A DNA stretch of 64,000 bases from Pelagihabitans sp963760375 (GTDB taxonomy: Bacteria > Bacteroidota > Bacteroidia > Flavobacteriales > Flavobacteriaceae). Every line of letters begins with the position of its first letter. The first letter of the stretch is position 1. A model generated the notes under the pieces. That model was not told the DNA's origin and made no database searches. It worked only from the letters and a program-made list of their open reading frames with translations. Made by a program: the position numbers and the translations under genes. Location of the stretch: contig CAVXCS010000002.1 in NCBI GenBank assembly GCA_963760375.1, positions 62,001 through 126,000 of the forward strand, given 5' to 3'. This document shows positions 30,336 to 42,324 of the stretch, piece after piece.

Positions 30336-33300
30336 TTATCTGTACAATGTAAAATGGCCTACGAATCGGGTGTTCCTGGCGTCGTTTTGGTTAACCACAT
30401 ACCAATAGTCGCCACTTGGCAATTCTTTTCCTTCATAAGTACCGTCCCAATTGGTGACTTGGTCTAAAATGGCGACTACCCTTCCGTATCGGTCATAAAT
30501 CTTAATTTCAATATTGGGAAAGAAATCCCTGCCAGCGATCATCCATAGGTCATTTTCACCATTGCCGTCCGGGGTAAAGAAATTGGGCAATTCGAGCATT
30601 CCTGTGAATTCAAAGGGTATCATGACCACGGCCACACATCCGTTACGATCGACCACCCGCACCTCAACATTGCCGCTGACATTGGTAAGGTAAACGTTAT
30701 CGGTGCCTTGTGACTGGCCTTGGAAGAAGTACTCATAGCCACCATAGCCGCCCGATGCCATGGCCGTCAGCTCATTGGGACCTGTTTTTTCTGCGGTCAA
30801 AGTCAACGGGGCATACGGATCTATGGTAAATTCGGTGGTATTGGAACATCCATTGGAATGGAACAGATGCACCCTATATTGCCCGGCCGGTAAATCCCCG
30901 AAGGTATTTTCAGGTTCCGCAAGTAGGATCATCTCAGACAGGGTCAAAGGGGGATCTGTTGAATCCAAATCTTCAAGATAGAACAGCATTTGTGGCAAAA
31001 GACTTGGGTCTTGCATCTGAACAGTGGCCGTGCTATTTGGGAATATGCCCTCACAACCATATTGAACCATCGGTTCTGCCGTGAGATCAACGCCAATTCC
31101 CACATTGAATACGTCTGAAAAGTTACATAAATTTGCATCTTGTACATAGATTGCATAGGAAGCACCACCTTGCAGATTTTGGATCGGTTGGCCATTATAA
31201 GGCGCAAATACCCCGGTACCGGTCTGGTCGATCGGTGATATCATCTCTACCTTGTATTCAAAATAGGGCAAGGGGTTCACCAAGGGATCCACAAATGGGG
31301 TACCACCGATAACTTCAAAGACCATTGTACCATCATTGGCACCAATACATAGTTCAGGAACCACTTGTATATTGATTGTTTGGAGTGGCATGGGCTCGGT
31401 AACGGTAATGACATCTTTTTCAAAACATCCGTTTTCATCCTGGATCAATATTTCATAATCCCCTGCGGCCAAATCCGCCAAAAGTATAAATGCCGGGGGT
31501 AGCGGGCTCGCTAAAAAATTCGCCGAAATTGGGTTCTATGGCAAATTGTATCAGGCCTACGCCACCGCTCATCACCTCAACGGTTATGGTGCCATCATTT
31601 TCCCCGTTACAGGAAACCGGCATCGAGTCTGCAGTAAAAACAATGGGTGCGGGCCTAATGATCTCAAAAGGTCCGGCAATGTCCTGGCAGGTAACACCAC
31701 TGGTCACCGCGATATAGTACTGATTGCCCTCAGGCAAGCCTTCGAAAGTACCAAAACTCTGTGGACCACGGAATGCCGGAACTACCGGAGCAAAGGCATC
31801 CACCGGATCGCCGATGTACAAGGTGAACATATCGTTCCCCACGCCACCATTGATGAACGATTCTATGCGGCCATCGAGTTCGGAGGCGCAGGAAATATCA
31901 TCGGGTTGGTTGGGCAACAAGGTCACCCCGGTCGCGTCGGTCATGTTTATCCCGTTCGATCGCACCGGATTACAAGTATTTGATGCATTTTTCTTGCGCA
32001 CGTCGAACTGGTACAGAACGCCGGCGACACCGGGTATCAATACCGTATTGCCCACCAAATCGGTATAGGGATCATTGATGGGATCCGGCGTGGGCACAAT
32101 TCGATATTCGTAGTTAAACAACGGATCTGGATTTTCTATGTACAGACGCATTTCCCCCATGCCACCGCAACCGGGCACTTGGGTCTGCACCAGTTTGGGC
32201 TGTACAGGCGGCGGAGGTACCACTTCATAGGGCGGTGTGATAAAACTACAGTTATAGCTGGAAGTGATCTCAATGGCATACCAACCTGCGCTGATAACAC
32301 CACCAAAAGCCCCGATAAAGGTCGGACTGTCTTGAAGGCCACTGCGTTCACGTTCATCGGCAATATTGTTGCTGTTCAGATAGATCAGTTGGTATTTATA
32401 GCCTGCACCAGCCACCCCGCCTGTTGCTCCGGGATTACCGGATATCAGGTCATAGGCTTCCAGCACTGCGTTATTCCCACCTGGGCATACCAAATTCTGT
32501 GGTTCCCGGATGCCGGCCTGAATCGATGGAATGGCCGATAATGTGATATCAAAAGTATCGGTACACCCTTCCACATCCCTGATCTCGACCCTATAATCGC
32601 CGCTGGTCAGGTTTTGAAACAGGTTGTTGGCATTGAAACCGACTTCGACAAGGTAAGTTCCCGAGCCGTCATCTTTCAACAATTGATATTCATAAGGGCT
32701 GGTGTCCCAACCCCCGCTACCTGTGGCATCTATGGTCCCAGCATTATCATCACAACTTACGTTGCCTACCTCTGCGGCCTGCACGTCCAGTGCCCCGTTG
32801 GGGGAACGAACCGTAACCACATTGCTGTCAACGGAACAATATGGTGCGCCTGCCTCCACCACTTCCACAAAGAAGTTGCCGGCGGGAAGGCCTGTTATCC
32901 TGGCCAGGTCGCCATTGATGTCCGGAAAATTGGCGGTATCAAAACTACCGGTCGCCATGGGCGTGGTTTTGGTAACATCCGAAGAACGGTATACCGTATA
33001 GTTATATATGCCCCCATAGTTGCTTACGTCAATAAACAGTTCTCCGTTCGAATCCCCAAAACAGGTGACCGGTTTGGCTTCCGTGACCACGGCTGTGGGA
33101 TCGGTCGGGGCAATTACGGTATGTTTTGGCAGCGGGTAATCGCACCCGTTGGGAGAATCATCCCGAACGATGATCAAATAATCCCCCGCATCGGGCAAAA
33201 ACACGGTTGCAACACTGACCCCGCTAACACTTACGTCTGGAACTACCGTACCTAACGGCCCACTGGTGATTACCGTAAACTCTGTGGTGCCGATCACACT

Positions 33301-36300
33301 GATTTCTATAGTTTCCGGATCCCTGCAATTCAAGGGCGACACCACGGTAAGGGTGGGGACCACATCGGTAGGTGGATTGATGGTGGGCAAATTAAAAGTA
33401 GTTTGACATCCATTGCCATCGATTGCATAGACCGTGATGTTCTGGGGCGAACCGTTATCAACTATTTCAAATGTATTACCAAACTGGTAATTGCTGAAAC
33501 CGGTAATGCTGTATTGATAACCGCTGCCCACTGTTCCAGGGTTGCCAGGATCTACGTTCACCGTGATAATCGTGGAACTGAAACGGTTCGCACCGGGTTC
33601 ACAGGTAAAATCGGGGGCACTTGCGGTGATGGCAAAATCACTGGGTTCGATGATATCTATCACCCCTGAGAGCACCGAACAACCTCTGGCGGTTAAAACT
33701 TCGACCTGATATTGGGCCGGTGGCAACCCTGAAAAAGAACCGGTAAAGTTTCGATCTTGCTCCAGACCACTGCTCAGGTTGTTCAATATGAATTCGATGG
33801 GCGTATCCACATCGGTGCCAAATTGCAAAAGAATATCGATGCTGCCATCATCAGCGCCAAAACAGCTGATGTCTTGTTTAAATTCATTATCAATAATTGG
33901 CGGAACCGCTGGTTGCAGCTCAACATCCAACACAAAATCGCAGAGGGTCTCCGTATCGGTTACTTCCACCTGATAGGTTCCCGGCGCCATTCCGTTGAAA
34001 ACCCCGGCTGTGCGATCTCCGAGGATGGGCGCACCAATGTTGGTTCCCCCACCATCCTGTAATTGAAAGCTGAACTGGTTACTACCGCCAATCACACTTA
34101 CCGTGATCACACCATCGGCATTGTTACAGGAAGGACTGGCCGTGAAATCGCCAGAGGCCGACAAGAATTCATAAACCTCCGCAGTACCCTGACTGGTACA
34201 GCCGTTCGCATCGGTTACGTCGACGACATATACGCCAGGACTGCTGACCTGAAAAGTATATTCATATCGGTTGTTTCCAATATTATAAACCCCAAATTGG
34301 GTATCCCCCGCAAGGGTGAACCGGGGAGTGTCTACCGTACTGGCATCCATACTCACGGTAACGTCGAATTGGGTCGCGGTGACCACGCATTGGTTGTCTA
34401 CCGTAATGGTAGGCGGTACCAAATCGGGTTGCAGTTGGATCACCGTTGCAATGGCAAAGGAGGTACAACCACTGATGTCCCTTACAAATACATCATAGCT
34501 CCCAGCTGCGGCCACAAAAGTGGTTTCAAGTGTCCAATCACCAGGATTGGGGGTTGATCCAGTGGGCATGTATGCAAATTCATAAGGTCCGCCTGCTCCA
34601 CCTGCGCCCTGTACCGTAATTTGACCTGCGGCATTACAATTGGCCGGTTCTTCGGCCAAAATATCGATGGTGGGCAGGTTTTGGTCGATGATGACGCCCG
34701 TGGCATCGGTACAATCGTCGGTTAAATTGGTAACAATGATCTGATAGTCGCCCGGTAAAGCAAGATAGTTATTGGAATAGGGGTCTGAGGCCGGGGCAAC
34801 GGTTTCAAGAATGATCCGTGAACCATCCAAATTGTTCAGCAGTTCGATCTGCAAATTATCACCAGGGGCAAAACCCGTGACGGTATAGATGATTTCACCA
34901 TTTCTATTCAAATCGCAGAAACCTGCAGTAGAAGTTGCTGTGACATCTAAAGTGGAAGGTCCATTTACAGGCGGAATAAGATCTAAATAAATACATCCAG
35001 TGGCCGTATCGGTAACTTCAACGGTATAGGCCACACCATATTGAAGTCCATTGAAAGTATGTCTTCTAGGAGGAGAACTCGGCGCAACCGGAGGTAATGG
35101 ATCGTTCTCCAACCGGATCAAGAACGGACCGATGCCCCCAAATATTTCCACCGTATTGCTGAAACCGGTGGCACTGCATACCGGCAAAGGTACCGGATCG
35201 GGAACCACATCCACGGTATTCTGGGTGATGGTGAGGGGATCGACATCCCTACATCCATTGGCATCCAAGGTTACCACCGTATAGTTTCCGGGTATCAACA
35301 ATGGATCATTGATGACAAGTGGTAACGAAGCGGGTGCCACATTATTAAAAGTGAACAATGGGTTGCCCAAATCATCTTCGATGATAAAGTTAAAATTGGG
35401 GGTGCCGTTGGTCACACTATTGATGGTGATTCCGCCACTAACATTTCCAGCGCTACAAGTGGCTTGAATTTCAGATACGTTTGCGTCGGGGCCTGGCGTG
35501 GCATCCAAAACGATGACAGCATTTGCTGCCGGTGTTTCACAACCCCTTGAATCCCTTACAATAAAAGGATAGCTTCCTACCGCCAAATTTGAATAGACCG
35601 TTTGGGCCGTAAAAGGTCCTCCATTGAAACTGACCTCATAAGGAGGGATACCGCTCGTGGCATCCGGTGTGATGGTCACGGTACCATTGTTGGGATTGCC
35701 GCAGCTTACCGGGGTGGTTGTAACGGTGGCCGGTGCTATCTGTTGGGGCGGGTCCACCACCAAAGGTGAAGAAAAAGCCTCACACCCTTCGTTGTCGGTC
35801 ACCCTAAATATATAGGTACCCCCCGCGGTTACGGGATAGAGGAAGCTGTTGGCCGCCAAAGGTTGCAAAGCGCCATAGCTGACCCCATTATCGGCGCTCA
35901 CTTGGTATTCCTTGGGTACGGCATTCGCCAAATAACCACCTGTGACCGTTACTTGTATCTGTCCGGGAGCCCCGCCGCATGGGATGGCGGTATCCAACCC
36001 TGTATTGACCCTCAATTGTGGATTGATGGTCACCCCGATCTGGTCACGGCAGTTGTTGCCATCTACCACTTCTATGGTATAGTTGCCCGGATTCAATCCG
36101 GCAAATATTGGACTTGCCTGCAAACTGCCCCCATTGACACGATACTGATGGGTAGCCAAAGCGGCTGTTCCGGCGGTCGAGGATACTGCGATGGTTGCGC
36201 CGGTTCCCGGAATATAGCAATAATCGCTTAAGGCATTATCTATGCTTATGTTCGGGGCATTGATTGGCGTCAGGGTGAATCCAAAAGTGGTCGTACAGCC

Positions 36301-38871
36301 TTCGGCGTCGTCCACGGAAAGGGTGTAAGCCCCCGGTAGCGATAAGTTATTAAAAGTGGCGCCCGTTTTGGGGCCCACGGTGGTCACCCCGCCGGGATAG
36401 ACCAAGGTATATTGGTAGCCGCCCCATCCGCCAGAGGCCGATGCGATTACCCTACCTATATTTCCGTTCGCACAACTCATTGCGGTTACATTTCCCGTAA
36501 GTGCAATAGGTGTTGCAGGTTCTGAAATGGTAAACCCTATAGAATCTGTACAACCGGTATCCGCATCGGTAACTGTAATGGTATAAGTTCCTGCGCCAGA
36601 GGGTGGCAATACCACTTCGGCGTTATTTTGTGGCCCCCCGGTATAGAGTCCGCCGTTGATGTCATAGGTATAGTTATTTGCAAAACCATCGATGATAAAG
36701 GTACCCGTTCCATCAGTAGCCCCCGTACAAACCCTCAAATCGCCCCCGGATTTGACCCTGGCTCGAATCGAGCTTATTTGGGCAGGCGTAAAGCTCTCGG
36801 TAATGCTACAGCCATTGACATCGGTCGCCCTGAATTGATAAGAAACATTTGTGGGGAGGCCTATAAAGTTATTGCTTCCCCCGTTGTTGACAATTATGGG
36901 CGCAATGATCTCATAGGTGGCGATCGCCGCATTGGCCGTAACGGTCAATTGAACATCCGAAGTGCCGGCCGAACAGTTGATATTGCTCTGTGCAAAAGCG
37001 ATATCGGTTGGGGGGTCGACATTATTGATGGTAATCGGGTTAAGATCTCGTCTACAACCACTGTCATCTATTATGGCAGGGACATAGGTGCCTGCAGCCA
37101 GTCCAGTGAAATTGGGGGAAGGTGAAAAGTTTACACCATCGATGCTATATTGGTAGCCGCTCCCTGAACCTCCGGACACTCCTTGTATATCTATTTCCCC
37201 ACCATTGACACCCCCACCGGCGATACATGTCCTGTCGGCGATTTTTATGGCGTTGCCATTAATAGCCCCAACTTCGGTAACCGTGACCGTATTGGGCATC
37301 GATAAGATACAATTGAATGCCCCCGATTCGTAAAGCACCTCAATGTTGTTATAGGTTCCGGCTGATACCGAAAGTACAGGATTCGTGCTCCATGCATCCC
37401 CTGGATCTGCCCTGAACGAAAGATCGTATCCTTTGGCGTCAATGATATTGAATTGCAATCGGGCCCCACCATTGGTACAAGTACCGTCGACCCCACTGAC
37501 CGTAATATCCGGTGGGGTAAGTTCTTCCACATTGGCTGAGGCCATGATGGTACATCCATTGGCATCGGTTATGGTAAATTCATAGGTTCCTGGACTGTTG
37601 ATGGTATGAACCCTTGAAGCTCCGTAAGGAGGACTGGAGGGCCCTGCACCGTTAACGATATAGGTATATGGTGGCGAACCACCTGAAGTATATACCGTTA
37701 TGTCGACGCTATTGATACCGCAGGCTGCACTAAAACTATTGTTCGGTTCCGCGGATGCCGAAAGGGCCACCACCCCGTTTCCAATGATGATGGGGTTCCC
37801 CGAGGTATCGACATTTTGCCTTGGCGGTAAAATGCCGTTCAGTGGATCACCGGTACATTGCTGTGTCTCCACCTGTACCGTATAGGTGCCAAAACCTACT
37901 GCGGCAAAGGTGTATGGATTGTTGGGAATAAATGCGGTAAACTCCTGAGCGGTACCGGAAGCATCGAGCAAGGTATACTTGTAGGGTCCAGGCACATTGT
38001 TGGCCGTAACGGTTATCGTACCGGTATCACCTGCACATTGTGCATCTGTAAATGTTACATCAATGTCGATATCCCTTTGTTGGATAACAATGGGGGCATA
38101 AGGGTATTCACAAGCGTCGGGCGTGTTTTTGAGGCGGGCCTTGACAACATAAGTACCTGGATTCAGGGTATTGAAGATAGGGCCTTGCCAAGGTCCAAAT
38201 CCACTCCCACTATTGATGCTGAACTCATAGGCACTTGATAGATTCGTAATCTGTATCCTTCCGGGCACCCCACAGATAAAGTCATTTTTTACAAAGGTCT
38301 GGGTGATGTTGCTCTTCTTTACTTTGAAGAAATATTGCTGACCATCGGCAACCACCCTAAATTCAGCGCCTACGGCGGAAGGAATGGAAGCGGCATTGAT
38401 GGTAAAACTAGATCCGGTGGCGACCTGGCTATAACAGGAAAGGGTAGTATTGGGACAATCGTTGTTGATATCAGGGCTGCAACTACCCCCCAAAATTTGC
38501 CAAGAAACGGAAGAATAGCTGCCCGAAAGCGTTACGATTCTATTGTCGGAATCCCCACAAAGGTTAAAGCGGGCCAAGGTACTTCCATCATTGGCACAAC
38601 CTACCAGCTGGTCGGCCCCTTGGATAATGGTCGCGAATACCGGCTTGAAGAAGGCGGTTTCCTTCTTGGAAGCATTGGCAATACCGTCGAGATCCCTGGT
38701 AGTAGCATCCATGTCCCCCACTATGGATGCCTTGTTGGGCCGATCCAATACAGAGGCCACTTCAGAAATAAAATCGAATATTCTTGAGTTAGCTACGGCA
38801 GAAGTACATACTGCAGAAAGGGCCAGCAGCAGCACGGCATAGTATATATGCCTTGTTTTTTTTGGGAGCAT
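30336..38871 (-). pseudogene. Giant SprB-like adhesin with type B T9SS sorting domain, one frameshift
   Basis: Two frames (38871-31453 and 31481-30336) form a protein of about 2,844 residues. An N-terminal signal peptide (YYAVLLLALSAVCTSAVA) leads into more than twenty repeats of roughly 80-100 residues. Each tends to have a Cys near its start (for example VSCGNPNNGTVTI) and a GxYT/GxYxV strand followed by DxxGC, typical of SprB repeats. The C-terminus, FTPDGNGENDLW then IYDRYGRVVAI and LPSGDYWYVV, is the gliding-motility-associated (CHU_C-like) domain that directs export by T9SS. An extra base at 31478-31479 cuts off this sorting domain; repaired, it reads GIYTFADLAAGDYEIL. The likely role is surface adhesion or gliding. 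A terminator follows. Confidence 0.88.
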
Positions 38872-39006
38872 AGGTTAAGTCTGATTTGGCTGGAACAACC
38901 ATGATTTGGGGATCGGATTATTCCTCAGCGTAATTATTTAAACTTATAATTTCTCTTTATCTTTAACCCGGAGGTTACTTTATTAATATTTATCTAACGA
39001 AAAATT

Positions 39007-40125
39007 ATGAAGAATAGTGTGTTATTGATTTGTTTATTCGTTGTAACGTTCAATTTTTCCTGTGGACAGGATGCTGAAAATCAGGTAGCTATGCCAACTG
39101 AAGTTCCGTTTTCCGCAACGCTGTTGGTCGATGGGCTGCCGATTCCATGGGGCATGGCGTTCCTTCCCGATGGAAGCATGCTGGTAACGGAAAAATCAGG
39201 GGGAATAATTCATTTTAAGGACGGTAAAAAAGTATCGGTTGCCGATGTTCCTGAAGTTTACGATCGGGGCCAAGGCGGACTATTGGATATCGAACTTCAT
39301 CCCGATTATGGGAACAATGGATGGATCTACATCACCTATGCTTCGCCAGAAGGAGAAGACAAGGGGGGAAATACTGCATTGATGAGAGCCAAGTTGCAAG
39401 ATAATACCTTGGTAAACAAGGAGTTACTATACAAAGCTGAACCCAATACCACAAAAGGGCAGCACTTTGGTTCGAGAATCGTTTTTGATAATGACGGCTA
39501 CCTTTATTTCTCAGTTGGAGAGCGCGGGGAGCGCGACATCAATCCTCAGGATATTACGTTGGATGGGGGCAAAATTTATCGACTTTTCGATGACGGGCGG
39601 ATTCCGGAAGACAATCCCTTTGTAGGCACTTCCGGCGCTAAAACCGCTATTTATAGTTATGGGCATCGAAATCCGCAAGGCTTGGCAAAAAATCCCGAAA
39701 CGGGCGAAATATGGGATAATGAACATGGGCCCCGTGGTGGTGATGAAATCAATATTGTTAAAAAAGGGGCAAACTATGGATGGCCCGTGATTACCTATGG
39801 CATCAACTATAGCGGCACCCCGATTACCGACAAAACCGAAATGGAAGGCATGGAACAACCCATACATTATTGGGTGCCCAGCATTGCCCCTAGCGGAATG
39901 GCTTTTATTACCTCAGACAAATACCGTGGCTACAAAGGCAGTGTTTTGGTAGGCTCCCTGGCCTTTCAATATTTGGAGCGCTTGGAACTCGATGGCAACA
40001 AGGTGGTGAAGCGCGAGAAATTATTGGAAAACCTAGGCCGGGTGCGCGATGTTAAGGAGGGACCGGACGGCCTCATCTACGTGGCCATAGAGGGTAAGGG
40101 CATCTATAGATTGGACCCAAAATAA
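39007..40125 (+). CDS. PQQ-dependent sugar dehydrogenase, soluble type
   Basis: The protein has 372 residues with a lipoprotein-like signal (LLICLFVVTFNFSC). It belongs to the glucose/sorbosone dehydrogenase family, a six-bladed propeller that binds PQQ. Typical segments are LPIPWGMAFLPDGSMLVTEKSG, GGLLDIELHPDYGNNGWIYITYA, GQHFGSRIVFDNDGYLYFSVGERG, YSYGHRNPQGLA and WDNEHGPRGGDEINI. The enzymes oxidise sugars in the periplasm and pass electrons to a carrier. The cytochrome c gene 54 bases downstream is a plausible acceptor. The true substrate is unknown. Confidence 0.88.
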   Translation: MKNSVLLICLFVVTFNFSCGQDAENQVAMPTEVPFSATLLVDGLPIPWGMAFLPDGSMLVTEKSGGIIHFKDGKKVSVADVPEVYDRGQGGLLDIELHPDYGNNGWIYITYASPEGEDKGGNTALMRAKLQDNTLVNKELLYKAEPNTTKGQHFGSRIVFDNDGYLYFSVGERGERDINPQDITLDGGKIYRLFDDGRIPEDNPFVGTSGAKTAIYSYGHRNPQGLAKNPETGEIWDNEHGPRGGDEINIVKKGANYGWPVITYGINYSGTPITDKTEMEGMEQPIHYWVPSIAPSGMAFITSDKYRGYKGSVLVGSLAFQYLERLELDGNKVVKREKLLENLGRVRDVKEGPDGLIYVAIEGKGIYRLDPK

Positions 40126-40179
40126 AGCCCTTCGAACCTATCCATAGCATTTTCGAAATTTAATAACCCATTTGATTTA

Positions 40180-40584
40180 ATGAAGACTTTCTTATTCTCG
40201 TACCTGGCCATTGTACTCGGTTTTTCGGTGTATTTATTTCAAGACCCAACCTTGGAAGCAAGCGTTCAACGTGGCAGCGAAATCTATTCCGATTTTTGTG
40301 TTACCTGCCATATGGCCCAAGGAGAAGGCGTTGCCACTGCCTTTCCTCCTTTGGCTAAATCGGACTATTTGCAGAACAACAGGGAAGGCAGCATAAGAGG
40401 TATCAAATTCGGCCAACAAGGGGAATTGGTGGTGAACGGAGTGACATACAACAGCGTGATGGCACCAATGGGACTGGAAGATGAGGAGGTTGCCGATGTT
40501 ATGAATTATATCCTTAATTCCTGGGGCAATACCTCCGACAAAATGGTCACGGTAGAAGAGGTCGAGGCTATCCAAAAAAAATAA
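40180..40584 (+). CDS. Class I cytochrome c, exported
   Basis: This is a 134-residue monohaem cytochrome. An N-terminal hydrophobic segment (FLFSYLAIVLGFSVYLF) is followed by the haem-binding motif CVTCH (about residues 40-44) and a distal Met in YNSVMAPMGLEDEEVADVMNYI. It probably works in the periplasm or at the membrane as electron acceptor for the PQQ dehydrogenase encoded just upstream. It converges on murQ with 21 bases between the stops. Confidence 0.88.
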   Translation: MKTFLFSYLAIVLGFSVYLFQDPTLEASVQRGSEIYSDFCVTCHMAQGEGVATAFPPLAKSDYLQNNREGSIRGIKFGQQGELVVNGVTYNSVMAPMGLEDEEVADVMNYILNSWGNTSDKMVTVEEVEAIQKK

Positions 40585-40605
40585 GGTCCGGGTCCAAAAG
40601 GGTGT

Positions 40606-41418
40606 CTAATTTTTACCGGCATCCAAAGCTTTCTTGACCGAACCGTGTTTTTTGAGCAGCTGTTCCGCTATTGCATAATCTACGGCCAAACCTTCCATCA
40701 CATAACGCACCCCTCGATCGACCAATTTGGTATTGCTCAGTTGCATATTTACCATCTTGTTGCCCTTTACACGTCCTATTTTGATCATCAGGGCCGTCGA
40801 AATCATGTTCAGCACCAGCTTTTGGGAGGTACCGCTCTTCATTCTGGTGCTTCCGGTCACGAATTCCGGGCCCACATTGACTTCGATGGGAATGTCGACC
40901 GCTAGAGCCAATGGAGATCCGGGATTGTTGGTGATACCGGCGGTGAGCAATCCATTTTTTTTGGCATCCCCCACCCCGCCCAGAACGTAAGGCGTGGTAC
41001 CGGAAGCAGCGATACCTACGACCACGTCCCGTTCGTTGAGCTCATTGACCATAAGATCCTTCCAGGCCTGTTTTCTGTCATCCTCGGCATGTTCCACCGA
41101 TTTTCTAATGGCCCCGTCTCCCCCGGCGATCAATCCTATTACCCGGGTATGCGGCATACCGTAGGTCGGGGGGATTTCGGAGGCATCAAGAATGCCCAAC
41201 CTCCCACTGGTACCGGCACCAATATAAAAGAGTCGACCCCCTTGTACAAAGCGCTCGGCCAAGGCATCCACCAAAAGGGTAATTTGTGGTATGGCCAGGG
41301 CAACGGCCTTGGCGACCTTCTGGTCTTCCAAATTCATTTTGGTGAGGAGGGTATGGGTATCCATGAACTCCAAGCCCTCATGAAGTGAAGGGGTTTCCGT
41401 AATTTTTATGTAATCCAT
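40606..41418 (-). CDS. murQ: N-acetylmuramic acid 6-phosphate etherase
   Basis: MurQ cleaves the lactyl ether of MurNAc-6-phosphate to give GlcNAc-6-phosphate and D-lactate. The protein has 270 residues and a SIS-type sugar-isomerase fold. Motifs include YIGAGTSGRLGILDASEIPPTYG, where the Glu in ASE corresponds to the catalytic acid, GLIAGGDGAIRKSVEHAED and GPEFVTGSTRMKSGTSQKLVLN. It is the second gene after the DeoR-family regulator (8-base gap) and uses the product of AnmK, encoded on the other side of the locus. Confidence 0.95.
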   Translation of the reverse strand: MDYIKITETPSLHEGLEFMDTHTLLTKMNLEDQKVAKAVALAIPQITLLVDALAERFVQGGRLFYIGAGTSGRLGILDASEIPPTYGMPHTRVIGLIAGGDGAIRKSVEHAEDDRKQAWKDLMVNELNERDVVVGIAASGTTPYVLGGVGDAKKNGLLTAGITNNPGSPLALAVDIPIEVNVGPEFVTGSTRMKSGTSQKLVLNMISTALMIKIGRVKGNKMVNMQLSNTKLVDRGVRYVMEGLAVDYAIAEQLLKKHGSVKKALDAGKN

Positions 41419-41426
41419 AGGAAAAT

Positions 41427-42176
41427 TTACAAAAGACGTATGTCGTGGTTTCTAAAAAGATTCAGCAAGTTATTATCGGGTTCCAATTCAGTGATCATGG
41501 TATTGATGGCATTGATATCACAGGTTTTGTATCGGTGCTGGGAATTGAGTTTCTCCGAGATACATAAAAGTACCGTTTTTTTGGAAGCCTTGATCACCGC
41601 TTTTTTCAGTTGCACGATATCCCAATCGAACTCTGTTAGTCCGTATAACGAATCTACATAACCCGTCCCGATGAAACTGTAATCGACTTTGATTTCCGAC
41701 AGCTGATGTATGGCATGGGAACCTATGGAAATTTGTGCATCCTTGGAGATTTTACCCCCGATAAATATGACTTCAATGTTGGGTTTGGCCAATAGTTCGA
41801 AAGCGACCGGTAAACTCAACGTAAAACAAGTGAGTTCAAGATTTGTTGGAATCAATCGCGCCAGTTCCAAACAGGTTGTACCCCCGTCGATAAAGATGAC
41901 CCCTCCTTGCCGCAATAACTTGATCGCCTTCTCTGCAATGATGGTCTTTTCCTCCAAGGCGTAAATGGTTCCGTTTCTTGCGCCATAACTAGTAAATCCC
42001 AAAGAAATGGCCCCCCCATGCACTTTTTTCAGCTTGCTCTCGGCATCGAGTTCCTTGACATCGCGCCTAACGGTATCGATGGATACATCCAATGATTCGG
42101 CTATATCTGTGAGCAGTACCCTATTGTGCAAGGCCACCTCGTTCAAAATCAACTGCTGACGTTCTTCCTTGAGCAT
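41427..42176 (-). CDS. DeoR/GlpR family transcriptional regulator
   Basis: The protein has 249 residues. The N-terminal winged helix-turn-helix is LLTDIAESLDVSIDTVRRDVKELD, ending in the family's KVHGGA. The C-terminal sensor domain resembles ribose-5-phosphate isomerase folds and carries the phosphosugar loop DGGTTCLELARLIP and FIGGKISKDAQ. Such proteins usually repress until bound by a sugar phosphate. GlcNAc-6-P, GlcN-6-P or MurNAc-6-P are natural candidates given murQ downstream and nagB divergent. The evenly spaced TGCA repeats between it and nagB are a candidate operator. Confidence 0.93.
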   Translation of the reverse strand: MLKEERQQLILNEVALHNRVLLTDIAESLDVSIDTVRRDVKELDAESKLKKVHGGAISLGFTSYGARNGTIYALEEKTIIAEKAIKLLRQGGVIFIDGGTTCLELARLIPTNLELTCFTLSLPVAFELLAKPNIEVIFIGGKISKDAQISIGSHAIHQLSEIKVDYSFIGTGYVDSLYGLTEFDWDIVQLKKAVIKASKKTVLLCISEKLNSQHRYKTCDINAINTMITELEPDNNLLNLFRNHDIRLL

Positions 42177-42196
42177 AAAAATTCAACTTGTTTCCA

Positions 42197-42204
42197 CAAA
42201 GATA
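42197..42204 (-). promoter_or_regulatory. Candidate -7 box of the regulator-murQ operon
   Basis: The minus strand reads TATCTTTG (TAnnTTTG), 20 bases upstream of the regulator start. No clear -33 element is visible. Confidence 0.4.
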
Positions 42205-42270
42205 GAAAATTATTTGATTTGCCGTTTTTTACCGTTTTTAATTTGTAAATCAGTTCATTTTCAAAATAAA

Positions 42271-42310
42271 TGCAAAATACTGCAAAATATATTGCACAAA
42301 ACTGCAACAT
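42271..42310. promoter_or_regulatory. Evenly spaced TGCA repeats, candidate operator
   Basis: Four near-repeats begin at 42271 (TGCAAAATAC), 42281 (TGCAAAATAT), 42293 (TGCACAAAAC) and 42303 (TGCAACATAT), at steps of 10, 12 and 10 bases, about one helical turn each. They occupy the region immediately upstream of the nagB -7 box (42325-42332), where bound repressor would block RNA polymerase. Confidence 0.5.
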
Positions 42311-42324
42311 ATTATTTTTTTGAT

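Noticed and set aside
31490..38842. Plus-strand ORFs opposite the adhesin gene
   Set aside because: Repetitive Gly/Thr/Asn-rich coding sequence leaves stop-free antisense frames; these have no domains.
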